Source: Labilithrix luteola (lineage in GTDB: Bacteria; Myxococcota_A; Polyangia; Polyangiales; Polyangiaceae). From it: a DNA stretch of 64,000 nucleotides. Of this stretch, positions 35,247 to 43,443 are shown in pieces; the stretch's first letter is position 1; each line of letters begins with the position of its first letter. A program made the translations under genes and the position numbers. The stretch is from positions 9,281,501 to 9,345,500 of the forward strand of contig NZ_CP012333.1 in assembly GCF_001263205.1 (NCBI RefSeq). The letters run 5' to 3'. The notes under the pieces were generated by a model. That model made no database searches, had not been told where the DNA came from, and saw nothing but the letters and a program-made list of their open reading frames with translations.

Positions 35247-36149
35247 TTACGGGGCGTCGCCGCGGGCCACCTTGGTGCCGTCGGCGAAGTTCAAGGACTC
35301 GATGACCACGTCGAACTCGTCCGTTTCGCCGAGCGCGTAGACCTCCTCCGTGTAGCGCAGAAACTGATTCACATCGAACTCCCACGCACCGTTACCGGCC
35401 TGCCCCGGAGCGAGATCGATGGTTCCGCGGACGGGAGCATCGAAGTTGTGAGCGGCGAATTTGATGCGCCCGGTGAACGCGGCGATCGGGACCTCGCCTC
35501 GGTTCTCGAACTTCACCTGGAAACGATTTTTGCGCGACCAGCCCTCGCGCACCGACGTGTGGAGCTTCGCGGCGACCTTCAACGCCGAGAGCTTCGCTTC
35601 GTTGGCCTTCGCGATTTCGGCTTTCCGAGCGGCCTCTTCGGCATCCTCGAGAGCGCGAAATTCCTTCATGTTCGCGATTCGGTCGATGCGCCAATACCCG
35701 TCGGGAACCTGTGTCATGTGGAGCTTGAGGTTGAATGGCGCTCCACGTGTCGTCGTGACCACGACGAAGAAGTGAGCATTTCGACCCTGCCGCTCGAGCT
35801 CCGGCACCTTGCCGGACATTGCCTTTTGCATCGACTTTCCGAGTGGCGAATCGCCGGGCACGACGCCGTCCTCGACGGCCTTGAGGACGACCGGCTTAAC
35901 GCGCGTCACGAGCGCCCCGCCCAGTGCAGTCGCGAGCGGATTGCCGTCGGAGGCGTCCGCCACGAGTGACTCGAGGACGCTGTCGAGGTCGACGTGCTTC
36001 TCGAAGGTGTACTTGTCGTGCTGCTCGACCGCGCTCGCGATCTGCACGAGCGAGTACGTTGGCGAGTGCGTCCATTGGTACCAGCCCACGCCGCCGGCCA
36101 AACTCAACGCCAACGCGCTCGCGCCGCCGATCAAGATTCCGCGCTTCAT
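35247..36149 (-). CDS. DUF2939-like membrane-anchored protein
   Basis: 300 aa. N-terminal hydrophobic anchor or signal MKRGILIGGASALALSLAGG, then WTHSPTYSLVQIASAVEQHD and VDLDSVLESLVADAS, matching the DUF2939 pattern (a short anchor followed by a domain starting SPxYSLxQI). The C-terminal 110 residues form a beta domain (NRFQVKFENRGEVPIAAFTG; FAAHNFDAPVRGTIDLAPGQ). Its ATG overlaps the stop of the lipoprotein gene upstream (ATGA), so the two are co-expressed. The function is unknown; it is probably in the periplasm. Confidence 0.75.
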   Translation of the reverse strand: MKRGILIGGASALALSLAGGVGWYQWTHSPTYSLVQIASAVEQHDKYTFEKHVDLDSVLESLVADASDGNPLATALGGALVTRVKPVVLKAVEDGVVPGDSPLGKSMQKAMSGKVPELERQGRNAHFFVVVTTTRGAPFNLKLHMTQVPDGYWRIDRIANMKEFRALEDAEEAARKAEIAKANEAKLSALKVAAKLHTSVREGWSRKNRFQVKFENRGEVPIAAFTGRIKFAAHNFDAPVRGTIDLAPGQAGNGAWEFDVNQFLRYTEEVYALGETDEFDVVIESLNFADGTKVARGDAP

Positions 36150-37048
36150 TGCAATGCCCCCGTGGTGGTGCCTGCCGACTCTTCGAGCATTTCGCGTGCT
36201 TTTTTGACGCTCGCTTGGGTTTTCTCACACGTCTCGTCACCCGGCTGGATGGAGTCGTCTTCCGGATACGGCGGTGTGTCGAGCAACCCGAGCTGATGGA
36301 GGCCGATCTGCACGACCTCGGTATCCATCGACTTCGGGCATGCGTACCCGATGACCTCTCCGGGAACGGATTTCGAGCATGTGCGCGTGAAACCGTTTGC
36401 GTCCCGACACTCGCTCTTGACGGTCTTCGTGCCCCTCTGTGGCGCGCATTGCTTTTGCAGGGCCGCGGCAGGATTGCTTCGCGCGATCTCCTCGTGGCGT
36501 CGGCGATTCGCGCGCGCCGGTGCGTTCGCCTCGCACGCTTCGAGAACCTTGCTCTCGCGTTCGATGCGCTGGGTGATCACGCGCCGGTACTGCTCTCGCC
36601 GCTCGGTGTCGCGCTGTCGCGATTCTTCTTCGCGTTGACGGCTGCGCGCCTCGCGAACCTGCACGACCTCGTCTCGGCGGTTCTTCTCGTCCGTGGCCTG
36701 CTGGTCGCGATGTTCCTGCTGGTGCCATCGCGCGCATGTGCTTCGCACATCGGCATCGAGCAGCTCGCGAGCGGGGGTGAACGAGCCAGGATCAGGTGCT
36801 TCCGCGGCATATTTTTGGAAAAGCTCGCAGGCACCCTTCAAGTTGGCGATGTCCGTTTGCGCTTGCGGATCGCCATACCGCGTCCGCACGTCACGAATTG
36901 CTTTTGCGTGATAGTCGCTATTTTCCTTGGTCATCGTGTAGTGACGGCCGCCGTAGTCGTATTTCCAGCCGACCATCGAGCAGCCGGTCGAAGCGACGGC
37001 CAAGCCAAGCAGGCTCACCCTCGCAAAGCCCATAAGTGCACGCAGCAT
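36146..37048 (-). CDS. Coiled-coil lipoprotein
   Basis: 300 aa from ATG 37048, where the signal peptide begins (MLRALMGFARVSLLGLAVAS, lipobox ASTGCSM). Residues about 100-190 are extremely rich in Arg, Glu and Gln (QVREARSRQREEESRQRDTE) and should form a long charged coiled coil. A C-terminal region with six or so cysteines follows (KSECRDANGFTRTCSKSVPG). It is coupled to the DUF2939 gene by a 4-bp overlap. It is possibly a periplasmic spacer protein; no family is recognised. Confidence 0.72.
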   Translation of the reverse strand: MLRALMGFARVSLLGLAVASTGCSMVGWKYDYGGRHYTMTKENSDYHAKAIRDVRTRYGDPQAQTDIANLKGACELFQKYAAEAPDPGSFTPARELLDADVRSTCARWHQQEHRDQQATDEKNRRDEVVQVREARSRQREEESRQRDTERREQYRRVITQRIERESKVLEACEANAPARANRRRHEEIARSNPAAALQKQCAPQRGTKTVKSECRDANGFTRTCSKSVPGEVIGYACPKSMDTEVVQIGLHQLGLLDTPPYPEDDSIQPGDETCEKTQASVKKAREMLEESAGTTTGALQ

Positions 37049-37196
37049 GTTCGTCCTTTCGGGCACAATTCGCAGTTTGCGCACGATCTCGAACCATACA
37101 CGAGGCCGGGCAAGCGCGTCATCACCTTCGATGGTCGCGATAGCGCTCGAAAAGCCACTACGTGCAACTACGTACGAATGCCGCTTCATCATCGTA

Positions 37197-37236
37197 TCAT
37201 CGCGTCATCGCGTCATCGCATCGTCGCATCACCGCA
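37197..37236 (+). repeat. 8-bp tandem repeat, 5 units
   Basis: Five units of a tcatcgc(g/a)-type octamer; the first three are nearly identical and the last two are degenerate (tcgtcgca, tcaccgca). Further catc motifs precede it. No role is known. Confidence 0.75.
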
Positions 37237-37382
37237 TCGCTGACCGGCGCGATACGTCGACGAGAACGGCTTTGACGGGCACTTCTTGAGCGGAGAACGC
37301 GCGCCGGCCTCGTGGCCGCGCGGGCGCCGAGCACGAGTCGACCGGGCGGAGGGGCACACGTTTCCATGCTTCTGTGTCGGGA

Positions 37383-37513
37383 CACCGGAGGAGGGGCCGA
37401 TGGAGCCGGTGGGCGCCGACGGTACCGCTTGTTCCAAGCCCGGCGTATTCGTCAGTCTGAATTCCAATGATCGAGGCTGCAATCGAGTTCATTCGAACAT
37501 CGGACATCGAACG
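37383..37513 (+). pseudogene. Decayed histidine-kinase fragment
   Basis: The translated pieces PEEGPM, EPVGADGTACSKPGVFVSLN and, after a frame change, AAIEFIRTSDIER align with PEEGTM, EPVEADLTASCSPGVFVSLI and NAIKFMGTSDVRR of the kinase at 30597-32003. At the DNA level the segment from 37403 matches 31590 onward with roughly three quarters of bases identical by eye. About 81 bp of the parent is missing between the first two pieces, and a 2-bp deletion shifts the frame before the third. Neither kinase motifs nor a start codon remain. Confidence 0.75.
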
Positions 37514-37738
37514 CTTCGACGAGGGACCGTCTGCACGCGTGACCGCGCACGTTCAAGGGAACGGTCGGGACCATCGGTCGCGACTGGGCGCGCACGTTCG
37601 CGCTGGGTTGACGTCGAACTGCGGTGATGAGTCTCATCGGTATTTAAGTCGTTTTCGTTGAACGCTCGCGCATCGCGCGGTGACTCATCGCTACCAAAAC
37701 TGCGCGAGCCGATGTTCGCGCGAAAGGAGGCGTGGTCC

Positions 37739-39085
37739 ATGGCGCGTTCTGCGATTCGCCGTCGTTCGCTCGTCCAAGGTGCACTCGGTCTGGCGGGAGG
37801 CTCGTCGTTCTTCGGCTTGCCGACTGCGGTGTTGGCGGCTTCGTCGCCTCCGCCGCCTCCGCCGCCCGAGCCAACGGGGAGAAGGGATTGGTTCGATCTC
37901 GACCTCATGAACGACGAGGTCATGAACAGTCAGCTTTTGCACTTCCTAGGGGCGACCTATAGCGCCCAGGCAGACGTCAGTGAGGTTCTCGACACGGGCT
38001 GTCGCATCGATCCCGACGACGACTGGAGCTGGCCGACGGAGTGGGTCAGCACCGCGAATCGACTTCGAACGATGGCCGATGCGAGCGCAGCAAAGCGACG
38101 AAGGTTCAGCGCGGGCAACGCCTATCTGCGCGCTGCGAATTACTATCGGGCAGCGCTCATCCATCATCCGGAGCCGGGACATCCAAGCGTGCTCGAGATC
38201 GGACGAAGCGCGGTGGACGCGTACGAGAAAGCGATTCGCTGGCTCGAAATGCCAGCTCACCGCGTTCGGATCCCCTACGAACGAACGACTCTGCCAGGGT
38301 ACTTCTTTCGCTCCCCACGGGCCTGCGGGAGCGCGCCGCTCTTCGTCTTCCAGCAGGGCAGGGATGCATGGCCCGAGGAGTCGAAGTACGTCATCGACGG
38401 AGCGCTCGAGCGTGGATATCACTGCCTCATCGTGCACGCACCCGGTCAGGGGATGGCGATTCGCGAGCAAGGCCTCCCTTTCCGTCCCGACTGGGAGAAG
38501 GTGATCACTCCGGTCATCGACTTCGCGCTTCGGATTGCCGGCGTTGACCGGAGGCGCATCGCGCTTCTCGGATGGAGCATGGGCGGCGCACTGACGCCAC
38601 GCGCGGCCGCGTTCGAAAAGCGGATCAAGTTGCTCATCCCCAATCCGGGCGTCTTGAACTGGGCAGAGTCGTCGTTCGAAGGGTTCAATCGCTATTTTCC
38701 AGATCTCATGCCAGTGCTCGACGAGAACCCGGCGGCGTTCGACGCGGCGATCTACCAGATCATGACGACCCAGCCGCTCATCCGTTGGTACGTGCGCGAC
38801 GAGATGTTCAAGCACGGAGCAAGCTCGCCGTCGGACCTGATGTTCAAGCTCCGCGAGTATGACAACGAACCCATCGTGCACCTGATTTCTTGCCGAACTC
38901 TCGTCATGGACGGGACGGGCGAGCTCTTCTCGGTAGGCCAGGCGAAGAAGCTCTACGACGTTCTCCAGTGTCCCAAGGACTACATGCTGTTCGACGCGGA
39001 GGACACCGGGCTTCTCCATTGCCAAGAGGCAGCTTCGGCAGTTGGAAATCACCGCATGTTCGATTGGGTCGACGAGTACATTTGA
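37739..39085 (+). CDS. Tat-exported alpha/beta hydrolase (FrsA/DHPON-hydrolase-like)
   Basis: 448 aa from ATG 37739, preceded by GAAAGGAGG. The N-terminus MARSAIRRRSLVQGALGLAG carries a twin-arginine motif and hydrophobic core ending PTAVLAA, so export of a folded enzyme is likely. After a Pro run comes a helical domain with TPR-like look (NAYLRAANYYRAALIHHPEP) and then the hydrolase fold: nucleophile elbow GWSMGG (Ser280), acidic residue probably in VMDGTGELFSVG, and His in AEDTGLLHCQEA. The family includes C-C and ester hydrolases such as 2,6-dihydroxypseudooxynicotine hydrolase. The substrate is unknown. The next gene is another secreted esterase. Confidence 0.85.
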   Translation: MARSAIRRRSLVQGALGLAGGSSFFGLPTAVLAASSPPPPPPPEPTGRRDWFDLDLMNDEVMNSQLLHFLGATYSAQADVSEVLDTGCRIDPDDDWSWPTEWVSTANRLRTMADASAAKRRRFSAGNAYLRAANYYRAALIHHPEPGHPSVLEIGRSAVDAYEKAIRWLEMPAHRVRIPYERTTLPGYFFRSPRACGSAPLFVFQQGRDAWPEESKYVIDGALERGYHCLIVHAPGQGMAIREQGLPFRPDWEKVITPVIDFALRIAGVDRRRIALLGWSMGGALTPRAAAFEKRIKLLIPNPGVLNWAESSFEGFNRYFPDLMPVLDENPAAFDAAIYQIMTTQPLIRWYVRDEMFKHGASSPSDLMFKLREYDNEPIVHLISCRTLVMDGTGELFSVGQAKKLYDVLQCPKDYMLFDAEDTGLLHCQEAASAVGNHRMFDWVDEYI

Positions 39086-39272
39086 GCGGACAGGAGGCGC
39101 TGGCTCGCCTCGGCGCTGCGGTTCGAGAGGCGTGACTTCCCGTCGGCCCGTTCCGATCGATGCGCCGGTGGCCGAGTTCCCCTGTCGCCCTCGATGCGCG
39201 GCGTGTCTGGTGTGCGCGGCGCGGGCGTGCGACGACCAGAACTTGGCATGCGATTCGAACCATCGGAGCGAC

Positions 39273-40283
39273 ATGCGTTATCCCTGGCTCGTTGTCGCGG
39301 GCGTCGTGATCGCCCTCTTCTTTGGAGGATGTCAAACCGCTGGGAGTGAAGCGACGACGTCACCGTCCGCTCCCGAGGTCCCGTCGGCTCCGCCGGACGC
39401 TCCGTCGACGCCGACGCAGCGTCCGGACTCACCGATCGTGCCTCGACCAGGGGAAGGGCACACTGTGTCGGAAAGCGCGCCGCCCGATGCCGGTGCGGCG
39501 CCTTCTGGCTCTCGCGTGCTCAAGACCCAGGAACCGTGCGATCGGCCCGTGCCGTACACGGGGTACATGGGGAGTCAGCGAACCGAATTCGCATATGTGA
39601 AATACAGCTACGAGCTCGTCCTAGGTGGGAACTACGACGGGCATTCGCGGCTGCCGCTCGTGGTCGTCTTCCACGGAGATTGGATGAGCGGGGCCCAGAT
39701 TCGTGCGTGGCTCTGGCTCGAAGGGGAGTCGGGCGGGAACGCCATCTTCATCTATCCCGATAGCCCATCCGGCACGTGGGATACGGGGACGCATGCAGGG
39801 CTCAACGCGAGCGTTGCCCTCGTCGATGCGCTCGTGACGGACGTCTCCTCCAAGTATTGCGTCGATGCCAATCGCATCTTCGCGTGGGGAATCAGTCGCG
39901 GAGGCTTCCTCGCGAATTTCCTTGGCTGCTATCGCGGAGACACCTTCCGCGGGATCATCTCCAATTCCGGCGGTGGACCGTCGAAGGATTATCCGATGGC
40001 TCCGGACTTCTCCTGTCCGACGCAGCCCGTGACGGCGCTCGTGATTCACGGCAACGCGGACCAGACCATCGGGTTCGGCTCGGGGCTGGACTCGGCGACG
40101 TATTGGGCCGAGGCGAACGGCTGCAAGACCACGACGACTCCGACGGATCCGGGACCATGCGTCACCTACGACGGATGCAGACAGCCGGTGATCTGGTGTG
40201 CGCTCGGAGGGTGGCCGCATCAGCTCTGGAGTCCGTCGGTGCACGCGGCCTGGCAGCTCATCGAGTCGACGGCTGCGCACTGA
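39273..40283 (+). CDS. Lipoprotein esterase of the PHB-depolymerase/feruloyl-esterase type
   Basis: 336 aa. Start ATG 39273 with CGGAG upstream. Lipobox: VIALFFGGCQTAG. A Ser/Pro/Ala linker of about 75 residues precedes the catalytic domain (RLPLVVVFHGDWMSGAQIRA; nucleophile elbow WGISRGG with Ser208; acid in HGNADQTIGFGSG; His in GGWPHQLWSPSVHAAW). The layout matches LpqC/carbohydrate esterase family 1 enzymes that release feruloyl or acetyl groups or depolymerise hydroxyalkanoates. It is anchored on the cell envelope. The preceding Tat-exported hydrolase and following amidohydrolase suggest an extracellular degradation cluster. Confidence 0.85.
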   Translation: MRYPWLVVAGVVIALFFGGCQTAGSEATTSPSAPEVPSAPPDAPSTPTQRPDSPIVPRPGEGHTVSESAPPDAGAAPSGSRVLKTQEPCDRPVPYTGYMGSQRTEFAYVKYSYELVLGGNYDGHSRLPLVVVFHGDWMSGAQIRAWLWLEGESGGNAIFIYPDSPSGTWDTGTHAGLNASVALVDALVTDVSSKYCVDANRIFAWGISRGGFLANFLGCYRGDTFRGIISNSGGGPSKDYPMAPDFSCPTQPVTALVIHGNADQTIGFGSGLDSATYWAEANGCKTTTTPTDPGPCVTYDGCRQPVIWCALGGWPHQLWSPSVHAAWQLIESTAAH

Positions 40284-40428
40284 GCACTGAGGAGTCTCGA
40301 GCGGTCGGGAGGCCGCGGCGGAGCTCACGCCCGGTCTGCCGAACGCGAGTCTCGAGCTCTTCGCGGCTGAACCGCTCGCGGGAGACCTCGGCCCGGCATT
40401 CTTCGCGAGTCTGAGGCAAGATAGTGAG

Positions 40429-42183
40429 ATGTCGGCCTACGTCATTTCCGGGGGGACCATCTTCGATGGCACGGGTGGTCGTTCGTTTCGCGGCAACGTG
40501 CTCGTCGAAGGGGGGAAGATTCGGGCGATCTCGCGCTCACCGCTCGCGCATTCGACCGCCGAGGTGATCGACGCCACGGGCAAGTGGGTCATGCCCGGAT
40601 TCATCGACAACCACACTCATTACGATGGCGAGATCATCGTCTCTCCGAGCCTCTCGGAATCCGTTCGGCACGGCGTCACGAGCGTCATTCTCGGCGGCTG
40701 CTCGCTGTCGTTCGTCTACTCGGACGTCGACGACTGCTGCGACATGTTCACGCGTGTCGAGGCGTTCCCGCGCGACGTGCTGCTCCCGATTCTCGAGGAG
40801 CGAAAGGCGTGGAGCACGCCGGCCGAATGGATTGCGCATCTCGAGCGGCAGGCCATCGGACCGAACTTCGCGTCCTTCATCGGCCACTCCGACATTCGCT
40901 CGCGCGTCATGGGAATCGATCGCGCCCTCGAGAAGGACGTGCAGCCGTCGGAGGAGGAGATGGCGCGCATGGTGTCGATGCTCGAAGAGAGCCTCGACGC
41001 CGGCATGATCGGCATCTCCATGCAGCATAACCCGTGGGACAAAATGGATGGTCGCCACTGGTCGAAGCTTCTGCCGGCCGCCTATGCCACGCGCCGTGAA
41101 CGCAATGCACTCACCGAGGTGATTCGCGCGCGAGGCGCTCACCTCCAAGGCGTTCCGAACCTCGTCAGCCGCGTCGCTGCGCTCTGGTACATGGCACAGA
41201 GTGCATCGTTCTTCGGCTATCGTAAGAAGCTCAAGTCATCGATGGTGGCGATGATGGATCTGAAGGGCGATCCGTACATTCGCGGCCTCATCAGCTTCAT
41301 CGCGAGCATCTTCAACAGGGTATTCGGCGCGGACTTCCGGATGCAGGCCTTTCCGGTCCCGTTCCGCGTCTACGCGCAGGGGATGGAGCTCGTGATCTTC
41401 GAGGAGTTTCCGACCGGCGAGCTCGCGCGGCACCTCTCGCGAGACCTGAAGAAGCGAAACGAGACGCTCAGCGATCCGGCCTACCGGGAGGCGTTCAAGA
41501 AGCACTATCGAAACAAGCTGGCGCCCAAGGTCTGGCAAAAGGATTTCGGTGACGCGTACGTTCGCAAGGCGCCGGATGCATCGATGATCGGGAAGTCGTT
41601 CGTCGAAATTGCCCAAGAGCGCAATCAGCACCCCGTCGATACGTTCCTGGACCTCGTCGTCGAGCAGGACCAGGCCATCGAATGGGAGACGACGATCGGC
41701 AATCACGATCCGTCTCGCTACAAGGATCTCTACAACGATCCGAATGGCATCTTCGGATTCGCGGACTCCGGAGCACACATCAACAGTATGGCGTTCTACA
41801 ACTTCCCGCTTCGCGTGCTCCGCTATGTGCAAGCCTCTCACGAGGCCGGAGCCCCGCTCATGAGCTACGAAAAGGCGGTCTGGCGCCTGACGAAGGAGAA
41901 TGCCGACTTCTTCAATCTCGACGCCGGGCACCTCGCGGTCGGCAAGCGTGCCGACATCACGGTCATCGACCCGTCGAAGCTGACGGATGCCGTGCACGAA
42001 TATCACACGGCCGAATTCCTGCCCGGCGTGGGCCGCCTGGTGAACCGCGACGACGACGTCGTCGACCTCGTCGCCATCAACGGCAAGATCGCTTGGCGCT
42101 CGGGCGCGTTCACGGCGGCCTTCGGCCAAGAACGCTTCGGCGAGTTCCTCCGCGGAACGAATGCCACCGTGCCGCCGCCATGA
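40429..42183 (+). CDS. N-acyl-D-amino-acid deacylase-type amidohydrolase
   Basis: A 584-aa cytoplasmic enzyme. N-terminal composite beta domain ISGGTIFDGTGGRSFRGNVL, metal-binding FIDNHTHYDGEIIVSP, the glycine-rich GVTSVILGGCSLSF in the place where D-aminoacylases carry a zinc-ligand Cys, and the C-terminal Asp in FGFADSGAHINSM. The C-terminal strand closes with VGKRADITVIDPSKL. Members hydrolyse N-acyl-D-amino acids, D-hydantoins or related amides; the exact substrate is open. It is not coupled to its neighbours (145 bp upstream and 28 bp to a convergent gene). Confidence 0.88.
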   Translation: MSAYVISGGTIFDGTGGRSFRGNVLVEGGKIRAISRSPLAHSTAEVIDATGKWVMPGFIDNHTHYDGEIIVSPSLSESVRHGVTSVILGGCSLSFVYSDVDDCCDMFTRVEAFPRDVLLPILEERKAWSTPAEWIAHLERQAIGPNFASFIGHSDIRSRVMGIDRALEKDVQPSEEEMARMVSMLEESLDAGMIGISMQHNPWDKMDGRHWSKLLPAAYATRRERNALTEVIRARGAHLQGVPNLVSRVAALWYMAQSASFFGYRKKLKSSMVAMMDLKGDPYIRGLISFIASIFNRVFGADFRMQAFPVPFRVYAQGMELVIFEEFPTGELARHLSRDLKKRNETLSDPAYREAFKKHYRNKLAPKVWQKDFGDAYVRKAPDASMIGKSFVEIAQERNQHPVDTFLDLVVEQDQAIEWETTIGNHDPSRYKDLYNDPNGIFGFADSGAHINSMAFYNFPLRVLRYVQASHEAGAPLMSYEKAVWRLTKENADFFNLDAGHLAVGKRADITVIDPSKLTDAVHEYHTAEFLPGVGRLVNRDDDVVDLVAINGKIAWRSGAFTAAFGQERFGEFLRGTNATVPPP

Positions 42184-42211
42184 ACGTGTCGAGGACGAAC
42201 TTGGGTCCCGT

Positions 42212-43183
42212 TTACGGGATGCGGAGCGCGAACTTGCCGAGATGATGCTCGGCGATTGCGCGATGAGCGGCGCCGACGTCCGCGAAGTCGTAGGTGCGCG
42301 CGACATGAACGTCGAAGGGCCCCTTCTCGATGAGGGCGTCCAGACGCTCGAGGATCGCGTGGTCGGGGTTGGCTTCGTAGCCGTGGACCTTCAGGTCCGA
42401 TCGCGTGTGGGCGAGCTCGACGCCGAGGGGGTAGGCGACACGTCCGCCGTAGCGTACGGCCGCGAGCGCGCGCTCGGCAGCTTCACCGCCGGCGGTGAGC
42501 AGAGCCGCGTCTAGTCCGTCCGGAGCCATATCGCGCGCTGCGGCGAGAACGTCGCCGCGGTGGCCGTCGACCACGCCATCGGCACCGAGTCGCTTCGCGA
42601 GCGCGATGCCGTCCTCGCCGGAGGCGACCGCGAGCACGCGTGCGCCCATTCGTTTTGCGAGTTGCACTGCAATGTGGCCGATCCCTCCGCTCGCGCCGAA
42701 GACGATGATCGACTCGCTAGGCTGGAGCGCGAGAACGTCATCCAGACCGCGAAGCGCGGTGACGGCGACTCCGGACATGACCGCGCCTTGCTCGATCGAG
42801 AGGTTCGCGGGGATCGGTGATACGAGGGAGGCGTCGATCGCGGCGTACTGCGCGTAGAAGCCGCCCTTCGGATTCAGAAAGCCGGTCGCATAGACGCGGT
42901 CGCCTTTCGAAAGCCCCTTCACGTCCGAGCCGACGTCGGCGATGACCCCGGCGCCTTCCGAGCCGAGGATGTACGGGAAGCACGGCTCCTGGCCGAAGAG
43001 CTTCGCGAAGCCGCCCTCGCGCTCGAATGGATCCCATTCGCCGACTCCGGCGCACTCGACGCGCACGAGGACGTCCTTCGGGCCGAGCTGGGGAATGGAG
43101 AGCTCGCGCGGCTTCAGCTCCTCGACGCCACCGAAGTGATCGATCGCGATGGCTCGCATGGTGGGGGCGTTCGACGGATTCAT
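42212..43183 (-). CDS. NADP-dependent quinone reductase-like oxidoreductase (MDR family)
   Basis: 323 aa. The GroES-like N-terminal domain has LGPKDVLVRVECAGVGEWDP and ILGSEGAGVIADVGSDVKG; the Rossmann domain has IIVFGASGGIGHIAVQLAKR with an AxGGIGxxAxQ pattern for NADP(H). The catalytic-zinc Cys/His set is absent (VGEWDPF), which places it with zinc-free quinone oxidoreductases. It is probably cytoplasmic; the substrate is unknown. The start could be ATG 43183 or ATG 43159. Confidence 0.88.
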   Translation of the reverse strand: MNPSNAPTMRAIAIDHFGGVEELKPRELSIPQLGPKDVLVRVECAGVGEWDPFEREGGFAKLFGQEPCFPYILGSEGAGVIADVGSDVKGLSKGDRVYATGFLNPKGGFYAQYAAIDASLVSPIPANLSIEQGAVMSGVAVTALRGLDDVLALQPSESIIVFGASGGIGHIAVQLAKRMGARVLAVASGEDGIALAKRLGADGVVDGHRGDVLAAARDMAPDGLDAALLTAGGEAAERALAAVRYGGRVAYPLGVELAHTRSDLKVHGYEANPDHAILERLDALIEKGPFDVHVARTYDFADVGAAHRAIAEHHLGKFALRIP

Positions 43184-43302
43184 GGCCCAACGCCCGTTAC
43201 AAGCGGCGTGCCGAGTCGAGCGCGAGAGCTCCTGTCGTGCTGCGAGCGGAGCAGGTTCGTGGACCACCTCCAGCGGCGCTCTCCGCCATTACTGCGGCGA
43301 CC

Positions 43303-43374
43303 ACTTGCGTGGACCGAGGATTTCGGGGCCCACGGTGGGCGAGGGCCCCGAAATCCTCGGTCCTTTGTGCAAGT
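43303..43374. terminator. Very long perfect stem-loop between two minus-strand genes
   Basis: A 21-bp perfect inverted repeat (43311-43331 with 43343-43363) around an 11-nt loop, extended by an outer acttgc/gcaagt pair (43303-43308, 43369-43374). It lies 70-80 bp beyond the stop of the UvrA2 gene. On the plus strand TTTG follows; on the minus strand there is no U-run. It probably works as a factor-assisted or bidirectional terminator; it could also be a protected mRNA 3' end. Confidence 0.6.
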
Positions 43375-43443
43375 CTGTCGCGAACTCCGTTTGACTATTC
43401 AATCAGCGCAACTGAGTTGCGCTGTAACGCTTGCCGGGCGCGA

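Larger units (their letters stand above)
37049..37738. other. 690-bp non-coding region
   Basis: I find no credible gene here. It holds an 8-bp tandem array (37197-37236), a decayed fragment of a histidine kinase gene (37383-37513) and, near the end, the Shine-Dalgarno AAAGGAGG (37723-37730) of the hydrolase gene. The composition suggests an old insertion or deletion scar. Confidence 0.6.

Noticed and set aside
37197..37236. Possible CRISPR-like array
   Set aside because: The repeat unit is 8 bp with no spacers, so it is a simple tandem repeat.
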